Source: a candidate division FCPU426 bacterium
GTDB taxonomy: Bacteria; Oederibacteriota; Muellerivitia; Muellerivitales; Muellerivitaceae
Length of the DNA stretch: 33,053 bases
Assembly: GCA_003152075.1 (NCBI GenBank)
Contig: PLZG01000090.1
Coordinates: 1 to 33,053, forward strand
Reading direction: 5' to 3'
In this document: in pieces, positions 1 to 7,246 of the stretch
Numbering within the stretch: position 1 is the stretch's first letter
Layout: the number at the start of each line of letters is the position of its first letter
Notes under the pieces: generated by a model
The model's input: the letters and a program-made list of their open reading frames with translations, nothing else
What the model was told of the DNA's origin: nothing
Database searches by the model: none
Position numbers and translations under genes: made by a program

Positions 1-18
1 CCAAGCTTCTTGGCGCAC

Positions 19-42
19 TCCACGAAGGGTCCCCGTCGTGGA
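19..42. repeat. Dispersed HDGDP-coding / hairpin repeat, copy 1
   Basis: TCCACGA (19-25) and TCGTGGA (36-42) can form a hairpin around a 10-base loop. The 16 bases at 27-42 are identical to 2196-2211. On the minus strand both copies read as similar peptides, NIIVHDGDPSW here and GVVIHDGDPRW at the second copy, so they may be coding remnants of one family. The copy-1 reading frame has a stop just upstream and runs off the left edge, so its full extent is unknown. Confidence 0.45.
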
Positions 43-157
43 CGATGATGTTCCAATTATTTTAGGGATGCCCCTGATTCAATAGGCCGGGTTGATACAT
101 ACGCTTTTGAGGGTAATGCTTCGAGGGGCTCGGGCGCTAACCTTTTTTCGCCACGGA

Positions 158-829
158 CTAATTGGCCGTCCATTGGATGTTGTTCACGTAAAGGAGGGGG
201 CCGGAGTTTGGAAAATAAGTCGGCCCGTTTGGGCAATTAAGATCGATCTCAAAAACATTCCCCGTCCATTCCGAAAAATAATTGTAGGTAGGGGGGATTG
301 ACTGAAAGAAAAACAATGGCACAGAAACATGGGTAAAACTGGTTGAGCTTAAAAGGGAAAGGTTAAGGGCATAACCCAAGTTGCCTGTAAAATTATCATA
401 ACGGATATAGATGGAACCATAAGAAGCGGTAGTTAGGGCAAGTTTAATATCCATTTGAAGATGGCCATTGAGGGGGAGGTAGGGAGTGATGTCAATGGGA
501 TCATTCATGTATCCAGTCAAGCTGGGATTACATATGTTTGAGCCATTGCTGTCCCACTCCAAACTGTTACCATTCGTTTGAAAGGTCGTTGGTCCGCCGT
601 TGATGGTCGACAACCGCACTAGGTCCAATAAACAATTGCCTTGGTAACAACCCACGGTGCCATTTTGCCAAATGACAAAAGGCACTAAGGTTGGGACGGG
701 GATAGGGGTTTGGACGGGAAGCGGATATAAGGCCGAGGGAGCCAAGTTACTGTTCGTGCAACCGATAAAAAGGGTGACGGCCATTAGAAAAATCGAAAAA
801 CCAAAGACTATTCTTTTCTTTGAGGACAT
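158..829 (-). CDS. Secreted lipoprotein, unknown function
   Basis: A 223-residue protein that I do not recognise. The N-terminus is a lipoprotein signal: a basic start (MSSKKR), a hydrophobic core and the lipobox FIGC near residue 24, so it should be lipid-anchored in the envelope. A short Pro-rich stretch (PVQTPIPVPTLVP, about residues 37-50) acts as a linker. The rest (about 52-223) is rich in Asn, Tyr, Ser and Gly and looks like a beta-sandwich, possibly a carbohydrate-binding-type fold, but no motif proves this. The start is supported by GGGAGAA a few bases upstream. The neighbour upstream is another envelope protein on the same strand, 93 bases away. Confidence 0.75.
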   Translation of the reverse strand: MSSKKRIVFGFSIFLMAVTLFIGCTNSNLAPSALYPLPVQTPIPVPTLVPFVIWQNGTVGCYQGNCLLDLVRLSTINGGPTTFQTNGNSLEWDSNGSNICNPSLTGYMNDPIDITPYLPLNGHLQMDIKLALTTASYGSIYIRYDNFTGNLGYALNLSLLSSTSFTHVSVPLFFFQSIPPTYNYFSEWTGNVFEIDLNCPNGPTYFPNSGPLLYVNNIQWTAN

Positions 830-922
830 ATTTATTCTCCCAATATCGACGAAGTTACGTGGGAATTACATTCCCCCGCTTATTCACAAAAATGATCTTC
901 TTCTAAAATCAGCTTCCCTTCC

Positions 923-1984
923 TTAAAAGAACCTTACCGTTACATTCAAGCGCAATCCCGAAAGGTCGATTTCCGCGTTGGTTCCGTCGGCATTCGCCAA
1001 GAGATGGGCGGAGCCTGAAGTCCCGTTGACCGTCCGGGTGAACGTGATCGGGCTAATCTTCAAATACCGGTAACCCAAACCCGCGTCTAGGGCCCAGGAG
1101 CTTTTAACCCCCTGGAGGAATTCCAGTTCAACCCCCGCAGCCCCCCCGATATTGGAGCCGTCCAATGTCAGCGTACCCTTATTTCCGTTGGTGTCGCTCA
1201 TGGAGATATGGGAGCCGGCCAGGGCGTAAACCCCACACTCACCGTAAAAGATGAAATTATCCTTGGGGCCCAGGGGCAGGTAGGCCTTTAACCCTAAAGC
1301 CCCGCCGAGGACATAGGTGTCCCACTCATCTGTTTCCGTCCCGGACCCGCTCTCGGTGAAGGAAACTTTTTCCGGGAACCGCGTCATCCCTTGAAATTGA
1401 ATGCCCGCTTGGAAACCGGAAAAGAGGGTGAGGTCCGCTCCCAGGTCCAATTCGGCGCCGTAGGGTGTTTGGGTACTGAAAATAGCGGACCCATAAGCGG
1501 CTTCCAAGTCATCAAAACCAAAAGCCGAACCGGCCAAACCCAGGCTCCAAGCGAGGCTTCCCGGCATGGGTAATCCATTTTCCGCGGGAGTTGAAAGAGG
1601 GGTTCCTGTTAAAGGTTTATTGGGATCTGCGGCAACCGGGGCGGCCTCAGCCACCGAAACGGCGGCCGCTGGGGTTGAGGCCGAAAGATGGCGGATAAAC
1701 TTTTTGAGGGACGGGTTATTGGGATACAGGTCCAGGCTTTGTTGATAAGCCGCACGGGCGTCGTCCGTTTTACCCATGTGGAAATAAGCGTTTCCCAAAC
1801 TTTGGTAAGCCCGCCAATTTTTGGGATCTTTTTCGATAGCCTTCTGGTCATCATCCACCGCGGCCATAAAGTCGCCCTGGTCATAGGCCGTTTTAGCTTC
1901 ATTGAAATAATCCTTCGCCGTTTCCCCCAAAACTAAAGGGGCCACGCCTAACCAGGCGAAAAACAATATAACTTGGAAACGCAT
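923..1984 (-). CDS. TPR domain plus outer-membrane beta-barrel protein
   Basis: A 353-residue exported protein. Residues 1-20 are a signal peptide (MRFQVILFFAWLGVAPLVLG). Residues about 23-100 hold two to three TPR-like helical repeats; the NWRAYQSLGNAYFHMGK stretch is typical. After an Ala/Pro-rich linker (about 105-145), residues about 150-353 alternate hydrophobic and polar residues with many Gly and aromatics and end in RLNVTVRFF; a terminal Phe is typical of outer-membrane barrels. It probably sits in the outer membrane with the TPR part in the periplasm. Substrate or partner cannot be told. AAGG lies upstream of the ATG. Confidence 0.75.
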   Translation of the reverse strand: MRFQVILFFAWLGVAPLVLGETAKDYFNEAKTAYDQGDFMAAVDDDQKAIEKDPKNWRAYQSLGNAYFHMGKTDDARAAYQQSLDLYPNNPSLKKFIRHLSASTPAAAVSVAEAAPVAADPNKPLTGTPLSTPAENGLPMPGSLAWSLGLAGSAFGFDDLEAAYGSAIFSTQTPYGAELDLGADLTLFSGFQAGIQFQGMTRFPEKVSFTESGSGTETDEWDTYVLGGALGLKAYLPLGPKDNFIFYGECGVYALAGSHISMSDTNGNKGTLTLDGSNIGGAAGVELEFLQGVKSSWALDAGLGYRYLKISPITFTRTVNGTSGSAHLLANADGTNAEIDLSGLRLNVTVRFF

Positions 1985-2249
1985 AAAGTGCCTTTTGATA
2001 CGGGATAATAATTTAACTCACTCAACCACGGTTATTTGTCGCTCATCATAATGCCCTCAACCGTTTTTTTCACCACATTCTCAGTGGGCGGACAGAGAAG
2101 AGGTTGGTTCAAAACTCTTTACCGGGATTTCCCAGGTGCCTAGCCCATAAAATCAAAGTTCGGTTCGCCTTTTAGCCCTTCTTTTTGTCCAACGCGGGTC
2201 CCCGTCGTGGATAACTACACCATGTACGCTCATTCTAATACTCCCCCCC
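1985..2249. other. Intergenic region with repeat copy 2
   Basis: No convincing gene. It holds the upstream region of the TPR/barrel gene and the second copy of the HDGDP/hairpin repeat at 2188-2211. A 26-codon minus-strand reading frame, starting MSVHGVVIHDGDPRW and ending near 2160, covers that repeat; it is more likely a decayed fragment than a gene. The rplT operon terminator follows to the right. Confidence 0.5.
2188..2211. repeat. Dispersed HDGDP-coding / hairpin repeat, copy 2
   Basis: TCCAACG (2188-2194) pairs imperfectly with TCGTGGA (2205-2211). Bases 2196-2211 match 27-42 exactly. The minus-strand peptide VVIHDGDPRWT differs from copy 1 (IIVHDGDPSWS) mainly by conservative changes, which suggests a shared coding ancestor rather than a simple hairpin element. 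Confidence 0.45.
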
Positions 2250-2287
2250 AAAAAAAACCCCTCACCGTTTAAACGATGAAGGGTTTT
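2250..2287 (-). terminator. Rho-independent terminator of the infC-rpmI-rplT operon
   Basis: In the minus-strand transcript AACCCTTCATCGTTT (from 2285 to 2271) pairs with AAACGGTGAGGGGTT (2270 to 2256), with two G-U wobbles, and is followed by a run of eight U. The wobble positions would be mismatches on the plus strand, so the signal is strand-specific. It lies 23 bases past the rplT stop. Confidence 0.9.
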
Positions 2288-2310
2288 AAAAACTTGTTAA
2301 AATCTAAAGG

Positions 2311-2679
2311 TTATGAAGCTTTAGCTGGTTTGGCGGCCTTGGCCGCTTCAACCAATTGCACAAAGGCTTTTGGGTCCGTCAGGGCCAAATCAGCCAGCAC
2401 CTTTCGGTCCAATTCGATCTCGGCAAGTTTCAAGCCCTGGATAAATTGGCTGTAGGACATCCCGTGCTCGCGGGTAGCCGCGTTGATGCGGGTGATCCAA
2501 AGGCGGCGGAATTCACGCTTGCGGGCCTTGCGGTCCCGGAAGGCGTAATTGCCGGAACGTTTGGTGGCTTCCCGAACCGTCCGGTATTGGCGGCTTTTCG
2601 CGCCGAAATAACCCTTCGTCAGTTTAAAAAACTTCTTCTTACGTTTTCTCTTGGCGACTGCTCGTTTAATTCTTGCCAT
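2311..2679 (-). CDS. rplT: 50S ribosomal protein L20
   Basis: A 122-residue L20, the usual length of about 115-120 plus a short Ala/Lys tail ([11 protein letters not shown]). The N-terminus [19 protein letters not shown] and the core [19 protein letters not shown] are classic L20. It binds 23S rRNA early in 50S assembly and in many bacteria represses its own operon by binding the infC leader. It is the last gene of infC-rpmI-rplT, 11 bases after rpmI, with AAGGAGAA just upstream as ribosome-binding site, and a strong terminator follows. Confidence 0.98.
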   Translation of the reverse strand: MARIKRAVAKRKRKKKFFKLTKGYFGAKSRQYRTVREATKRSGNYAFRDRKARKREFRRLWITRINAATREHGMSYSQFIQGLKLAEIELDRKVLADLALTDPKAFVQLVEAAKAAKPAKAS

Positions 2680-2690
2680 TTTCCTTCTCC

Positions 2691-2891
2691 TTAAATTCCG
2701 ATCATTCTTTTAATCTTCTTGGTGTTGGTTGCGTTCAGCATCGGCTGCAGTTTCGCCTGTCGCCTGTTCTTATTCGAAGTACTGGATGCCAAGTGGCGAT
2801 GGCCGGAGGTTTTTTTAATCTTCAACTTCCCGGTGCCCGTGATTTTAAACCGCTTCAAAATACTCTTTTTCGTCTTTGGTCCCTTACCCAT
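2691..2891 (-). CDS. rpmI: 50S ribosomal protein L35
   Basis: A 66-residue L35. [19 protein letters not shown], the central [15 protein letters not shown] and the C-terminal KRMIGI stretch are family hallmarks. A longer open frame extends upstream, but that part is only the infC tail read in another frame. The ATG at 2891-2889 is chosen because it starts the family sequence. It overlaps the infC stop by eight bases (ATGGGTAA), so translation is probably coupled to infC. Confidence 0.97.
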   Translation of the reverse strand: MGKGPKTKKSILKRFKITGTGKLKIKKTSGHRHLASSTSNKNRRQAKLQPMLNATNTKKIKRMIGI

Positions 2892-3540
2892 TTTTCTCTT
2901 CCTTTTCCAAAGTTTTATCTTCCATAGCGGGTTTTTCTTTTGGCGCCGCTTTCTGCTTTTTCTCTTCCTTTTCCAAAGTTTTATCTTCTTTGGCGGGCGT
3001 TTCTTTCGGCGCCGCTTTCTGCGCTTGGGGTTTCGGGTTAAAGAGAGCCACGATCTGCATCCCCTCATCCTTAGGCGGGGCCTCAATATCAGCCACTTCG
3101 CTCAAATCCGAAACGGCTCGATCCATGAGCTGTCGTCCTAAGTCCTTGTGGCTTAATTCCCTGCCCCGGAACATCAACGTCAGCTTGACCTTATCCCCGT
3201 GCCCAAAAAATTTCCAAGCCATATTGAGCTTGGTTTGGTAATCATGTTCGTCGATCTTGGGCCGCATCTTGATTTCTTTAACCTTAACGACCCTTTGCTT
3301 CTTGGAAGCTTCTTTTTCTTTCTTCCTCTGCGCGTAACGGAATTTTCCGTAATTCAAAATCCGGCAAACGGGGGGGACTCCCTCGGGAGCCACTTCCACT
3401 AAATCCAGGTTTTTTTCAAGGGCCATCGCGATGGCTTTGCTCAAATCAATGATTCCAAGCTGTTCACCCTCTTCACCCACCAAGCGAACTTGACGCGCGC
3501 GAATCTGATGATTGATCTTTAATTCTTTTGTCGAAGAAAT
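2884..3540 (-). CDS. infC: Translation initiation factor IF-3 with ATT start
   Basis: IF-3 binds the 30S subunit and checks the start codon and initiator tRNA. The first standard-type start codon in frame (TTG at 3483) would cut off the conserved beginning. Reading back, the frame opens with ATT at 3540-3538 and gives ISSTKELKINHQIRARQVRLVGEEGEQLG, with GGAGG nine bases upstream. ATT is also the start of infC in E. coli, where it allows autoregulation. The protein is then 218 residues; IF-3 is normally near 175-180. The two IF-3 domains end around EAPPKDEGMQIVALFNPKPQ. The extra tail of about 40 residues is two copies of a 22-residue Lys/Glu/Ala/Pro unit (KAAPKE...EDKTLEKEEK). The gene follows thrS and precedes rpmI, the common bacterial order. 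Confidence 0.95.
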   Translation of the reverse strand: MSSTKELKINHQIRARQVRLVGEEGEQLGIIDLSKAIAMALEKNLDLVEVAPEGVPPVCRILNYGKFRYAQRKKEKEASKKQRVVKVKEIKMRPKIDEHDYQTKLNMAWKFFGHGDKVKLTLMFRGRELSHKDLGRQLMDRAVSDLSEVADIEAPPKDEGMQIVALFNPKPQAQKAAPKETPAKEDKTLEKEEKKQKAAPKEKPAMEDKTLEKEEKNG

Positions 3541-3565
3541 GTGTAATTACCTCCAAAAACAGGAT

Positions 3566-3602
3566 AAAAAAAAGACGAACCTCGCCAGGCAAGGTCCGTC
3601 TT
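3566..3602 (-). promoter_or_regulatory. Leader terminator/attenuator before infC
   Basis: In the minus-strand transcript AAGACGGACCT (3602 to 3592) pairs with AGGTTCGTCTT (3582 to 3572), with one G-U wobble that exists only on this strand, followed by eight U (3573-3566). It ends 25 bases before the ATT start of infC, close to its ribosome-binding site. It could end thrS transcripts, or act as an attenuator of infC-rpmI-rplT, for example under L20 control. A further imperfect stem (ACCC...GGGT around GCCCTTCGGGC, 3645-3672) lies upstream and could be an alternative fold. Confidence 0.75.
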
Positions 3603-3750
3603 TAAATGAAAATATCCAAATCGAATAGTGCGGATACCATCAAAACCCGTTCGCGCCCGAAGGGCTTAGGGTGAGGGACGGAGGCCCCTGCTTGAGGAAA
3701 GGATAGTAACCCTCGCTCTTTTTTTTGTCAAAGGCTTTTTAACCGAAGAC

Positions 3751-5577
3751 TTAAAGCGGAAGGTCGACATCCCCGAAATTGTCCATGATTCGCTGTTGTA
3801 TCATCGCAACCAGGGCCGCCTTGGCTTTTTCCGTTGGTACCTGGGCCTGTTTTTCAACCGCATACCTGCGCCAGGTAACGGTCTGGTCCTTCACCTCATT
3901 GGCGCCCACGATCCAGATATTCGGGATTTTTTTGGTGATGGCGTTACGGACTTTCTTTGAAAAGGAATCGTTGGACTCGTCCACTTCGGCCCGGATCATC
4001 AAGCCTCTTAACTCGGAGGATATCTTTTCCGCGTAACCGCGGAAATCCTCGGCTACCGGTACGATTCGAACCTGAGTCGGGGAAAGCCAGGTCGGGAAAG
4101 CCCCGCCCCATCTCTCAATCAGGAAAGAAATAAACCGCTCGTGAGTCCCCAGGGGTGCCCGGTGGATGATGAAGGGCCGTTGCTTGGAGCCGTCCGGGGC
4201 CGCATATTCCATATTGAAGCGCTCGGGAGAGGTAAAGTCCAACTGGACCGTCGAGGCCGTCTCTTCCCGGCCCAGGACGTTTTCCGTTTGATAATCGATC
4301 TTAGGACCGTAAAAAGCGGCCTCACCCACGGCCTCCTCATATTCCACACCCAAATCCCTCAAGACCTCACGAAGGATGTTCTCGGTTTTAATCCAAAGCT
4401 CCTCGCCCTCGGTAAACTTACCCTTGTCCTGGTCATGCAGGGATAACCGGACCCAGATTTTATCCATGCGGAACTTTTCATAATAAAGCTTGTGCATGGC
4501 GGCGACCTTCTTGATTTCCTCTTTCACCTGGTCGAGCGTGCAATAGATATGCGCGTCATTCATGGCTAACCCGCGAACCCGCAGCAACCCCGCCAATTGG
4601 CCGGATTTCTCGTAGCGGTACACGGTCCCGTATTCCGCCAACCTTAAGGGAAGCTCCCTGTAACTTCGGGGACGGTTCAAATAAATCATGTGATGGTGGG
4701 GACAATTCATGGGTTTCAAATAAAACTCTTCCGCGGGGGAATCAGGATCCTTCTCGATGCTTCGCATAGGAGGAAACATCGATTCTTTATAAAGGGGAAG
4801 GTGCCCGGAGAGTTTATACAAATCACCGTTGGCGATATGTGGGGTTGCAACCCGAACATAACCGTCCTGGAATTCCAGTTCCTTTGCGAACTTTTCCAAC
4901 TCATCACGAATAACCGTTCCGTTGGGCAGCCATAGGGGCAAGCCCTTCCCCACCCTTTCATCAATGGTAAAAAGCTCCAGCTCCTGGCCCAGCTTGCGAT
5001 GGTCCCGCTGGAGCGCAAGTTGGCGGTTTTTGATAAATTCCTTCAATTCATTTTCCGAGGGGAACGCCAATCCATAAATACGGGTCAACATGGGCCTCGT
5101 GGAATCGCCCCGCCAGTAGCTACCCGCGATGGAGTCCAACTTGAAAGACATAACCGGAATTTTAGAGGTGTCCTGCACATGTGGTCCCTCGCACATATCA
5201 ACAAAAGGCCCGCTGGAATAAAAACTGAGGGAATTGTTTGTTTTGAGGAGTTCTTCGGCATATTCGACTTTCAACTTTTGACCCATTCCCGCGAGCTTTT
5301 GGACGGCTTGTTCTTGGGGAAGGTCTTCCCGCTTGAATTCCTGCTTTTCCTGGATAATCTTGCGCATTCGCTTTTCCAGGTCGGGAAGATCGGCTTCTGT
5401 CAGGGGTTCCTCGAGAAGAAAATCATAATAAAAACCAGTCCGGATAGGAGGGCCGAAACCCAATTGGGCTTTGGGCCTGACTTGCAGTACGGCTTCCGCA
5501 AGGATATGGGCCATGGAATGGCGGAGCTTATAAAGCGATTCGTCCATCCTATGTTTGGGTTCGTATTTTTCGGACAT
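3751..5577 (-). CDS. thrS: Threonyl-tRNA synthetase without TGS domain
   Basis: Charges tRNA-Thr with threonine in the cytoplasm. The open frame continues upstream into tRNA-Val, so the start is placed at the ATG at 5577 (MSEKYEPKHR), with AGGA upstream; this gives 608 residues. The sequence begins almost at once with the editing-domain motif RHSMAH. The 60-65-residue N-terminal TGS domain of E. coli ThrRS (642 residues) is absent. The catalytic core shows the zinc-site segment MNCPHHHM, class II motif 2 (TVYRYEKSG) and motif 3 (HRAPLGTHERFISFLIE). The anticodon-binding domain follows (TQVRIVPVAEDF to the C-terminus). It lies between tRNA-Val and infC. Confidence 0.97.
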   Translation of the reverse strand: MSEKYEPKHRMDESLYKLRHSMAHILAEAVLQVRPKAQLGFGPPIRTGFYYDFLLEEPLTEADLPDLEKRMRKIIQEKQEFKREDLPQEQAVQKLAGMGQKLKVEYAEELLKTNNSLSFYSSGPFVDMCEGPHVQDTSKIPVMSFKLDSIAGSYWRGDSTRPMLTRIYGLAFPSENELKEFIKNRQLALQRDHRKLGQELELFTIDERVGKGLPLWLPNGTVIRDELEKFAKELEFQDGYVRVATPHIANGDLYKLSGHLPLYKESMFPPMRSIEKDPDSPAEEFYLKPMNCPHHHMIYLNRPRSYRELPLRLAEYGTVYRYEKSGQLAGLLRVRGLAMNDAHIYCTLDQVKEEIKKVAAMHKLYYEKFRMDKIWVRLSLHDQDKGKFTEGEELWIKTENILREVLRDLGVEYEEAVGEAAFYGPKIDYQTENVLGREETASTVQLDFTSPERFNMEYAAPDGSKQRPFIIHRAPLGTHERFISFLIERWGGAFPTWLSPTQVRIVPVAEDFRGYAEKISSELRGLMIRAEVDESNDSFSKKVRNAITKKIPNIWIVGANEVKDQTVTWRRYAVEKQAQVPTEKAKAALVAMIQQRIMDNFGDVDLPL

Positions 5578-5615
5578 GAAAGATCCTGATGATTTACTCG
5601 AAATTGCGGGAAAAA

Positions 5616-5692
5616 TGGTGGGCGTAACTGGACTCGAACCAGTGACCCCTTCCATGTCAAGGAAGTACTCTAACCAGCTGAGCTATACGCCC
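5616..5692 (-). tRNA. tRNA-Val (GAC)
   Basis: On the minus strand the gene starts GGGCGTATAGCTCAGCTGG and folds into a cloverleaf. Acceptor arms are GGGCGTA/TACGCCC. The anticodon stem CTTCC/GGAAG encloses TTGACAT, giving anticodon GAC. The T arm reads CTGGTTCGAGTCCAG. CCA is encoded (TGG at 5616-5618 on the plus strand). It lies 38 bases upstream of thrS. Confidence 0.97.
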
Positions 5693-5774
5693 CCGCAAAC
5701 CTGAAACAAAATCCCATTTAACCTGAAATGAGTTCTACTTTATAAGCCCTCTCGGTGGACTTTTCAACACTCTT

Positions 5775-6335
5775 TTACTTGAGCCCCCGATAGGATTCGA
5801 AATCTTTCCCCATTTCGGCGAATGTCCTTAAGCCTTTGTCTTTTTCCGACAAAAGGGGGTTTGGGATGGGCCATTGGATTTTCAAATAGGGGTCATTCCA
5901 GGCAACCCCGATTTCATCTTTGGCGTCGTAATAATCGGTACACCGATACTCAACCTCGGCTGTGGGACTGAGAACACAAAACCCATGCAAAAAACCACGA
6001 GGAATGTAAAGTTGAAGGAAGTTGTCCCCGGAAAGCTTATGCCCCTCCCATTTCCCGAAAGTAGGGGAATCGGGCCTGGCGTCCACCGCCACATCGAAAA
6101 TTTCACCCTGGGTTACTCGGACCAATTTTCCTTGAGCCTTGCGGAGTTGGGCATGAAGCCCACGGAGAGTGCCACCCTTGGACTTGGTGTGGTTGTCCTG
6201 GACAAAAGATAGGGGAATGCCCGCTTCCAGGAAATCCTTGCCTTTATAAGTTTCCAGAAAAAAGCCCCTCCCATCCCGGTGGACGGTGGGCTCGATCAAT
6301 AAAACGCTCTCCAGGCGGGTGGGGGAAAAACGCAT
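5775..6335 (-). CDS. rfbC: dTDP-4-dehydrorhamnose 3,5-epimerase
   Basis: Epimerises dTDP-4-keto-6-deoxyglucose at C3 and C5 on the way to dTDP-L-rhamnose or related surface sugars. The 186-residue length fits the family. Recognisable parts are GRGFFLETYKGKDF, FVQDNHTKSKGGTLRGLHAQ (cupin fold with the catalytic His), GEIFDVAVDARPDSPTFGKW, and IPRGFLHGFCVLS. The ATG at 6335 shares one base with the rfbA stop (TGATG), with AGGA six bases upstream; a TTG one codon earlier is less likely. It is the last gene of rfbB-rfbA-rfbC. Confidence 0.96.
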   Translation of the reverse strand: MRFSPTRLESVLLIEPTVHRDGRGFFLETYKGKDFLEAGIPLSFVQDNHTKSKGGTLRGLHAQLRKAQGKLVRVTQGEIFDVAVDARPDSPTFGKWEGHKLSGDNFLQLYIPRGFLHGFCVLSPTAEVEYRCTDYYDAKDEIGVAWNDPYLKIQWPIPNPLLSEKDKGLRTFAEMGKDFESYRGLK

Positions 6336-7207
6336 CAAAAATCCTGTTTTAAAATGGACTCGAGATATTGGCCGTAACTGCTTGGGCTGATCTTTTCAGC
6401 CAGCTTTTTGAGGTCCTTCGCCGTGATAAAGCCCTGCTTATAGGCGATTTCCTCGGGGCAAGATACCTTCAAGCCCTGCCTTTCCTCGATGGCTTGGATG
6501 AATAACGAGGCCTGCATCAAAGCCTCAGGTGTCCCCGTATCCAGCCACGCAATCCCACGGCTCAGCCTTTCGACCGCCAATTGATTTTTTTCCAGGTAGG
6601 CCAAAATCAAATCGACAATTTCAAGTTCGCCACGGGCGGATGGTTTCAAACGAGTCGCGATTTCCACAACACGATTGTCAAAAAAATACAGACCTGTCAC
6701 CGCGAAGGGCGATTTGGGCTTTTTGGGTTTTTCCTCGATGCCAATCGCCTTCCCATCCTTGCCGAACTCAACCACTCCATAGCGTTCCGGATCCTTGACC
6801 CAATAGGCGAACACGGTCGCGCCGTTTTGCCGTCCAATAGCGCTTTTAAGATGGTCGGGCAATCCACCCCCGTAAAAGATGTTGTCCCCCAAAGCCAGCG
6901 CGACAGGGTCTTTCCCGATGAATTTTTTCCCAATCAGAAAGGCTTGGGCGATCCCCGCGGGTTTCGGTTGGGCTGCGTATTGTATCTTGAGGCCCCATTC
7001 CTTTCCGTCACCCAAAAGACGCTTGAAGCTCGCCTGGTCCTGGGGTGTCGTAATGACAAGAATTTCTTGAATTCCCGCCAACATTAAAACCGACAAGGGG
7101 TAGTAGACCATCGGTTTGTTGTAAACCGAGAGTAATTGCTTGCTTACCGCTTTGGTCATGGGATGAAGCCTGGTTCCCGCCCCGCCCGCCAAAAGAATAC
7201 CCTTCAT
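6335..7207 (-). CDS. rfbA: Glucose-1-phosphate thymidylyltransferase
   Basis: Makes dTDP-glucose from glucose-1-phosphate and dTTP, the first step of dTDP-sugar synthesis. 290 residues, the normal length. The nucleotide-binding signature [18 protein letters not shown] is at residues 8-25, followed by [25 protein letters not shown], and the central [16 protein letters not shown]. The C-terminal half ([16 protein letters not shown]) is also typical. AGGA precedes the ATG. It overlaps rfbC by one base and follows rfbB after 39 bases, so the three are very likely one operon. Confidence 0.97.
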   Translation of the reverse strand: MKGILLAGGAGTRLHPMTKAVSKQLLSVYNKPMVYYPLSVLMLAGIQEILVITTPQDQASFKRLLGDGKEWGLKIQYAAQPKPAGIAQAFLIGKKFIGKDPVALALGDNIFYGGGLPDHLKSAIGRQNGATVFAYWVKDPERYGVVEFGKDGKAIGIEEKPKKPKSPFAVTGLYFFDNRVVEIATRLKPSARGELEIVDLILAYLEKNQLAVERLSRGIAWLDTGTPEALMQASLFIQAIEERQGLKVSCPEEIAYKQGFITAKDLKKLAEKISPSSYGQYLESILKQDF

Positions 7208-7246
7208 ATAAATCCTTTCATCCGGTAATGATTAACCGAAAACCCG

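Noticed and set aside
2858-2887. Possible CRISPR-like or short tandem array
   Set aside because: The only repeats here are the infC tail duplication; no array of equal repeats with unique spacers exists anywhere in the window.
2892-3086. Long basic N-terminal extension of L35
   Set aside because: It is the infC tail repeat read in another frame; L35 begins at MGKGPKTKK with the ATG at 2891.
5578-5655. N-terminal extension of ThrRS upstream of the ATG at 5577
   Set aside because: The extra 26 codons run into the tRNA-Val gene and carry no family sequence; the ATG at 5577 has its own AGGA.
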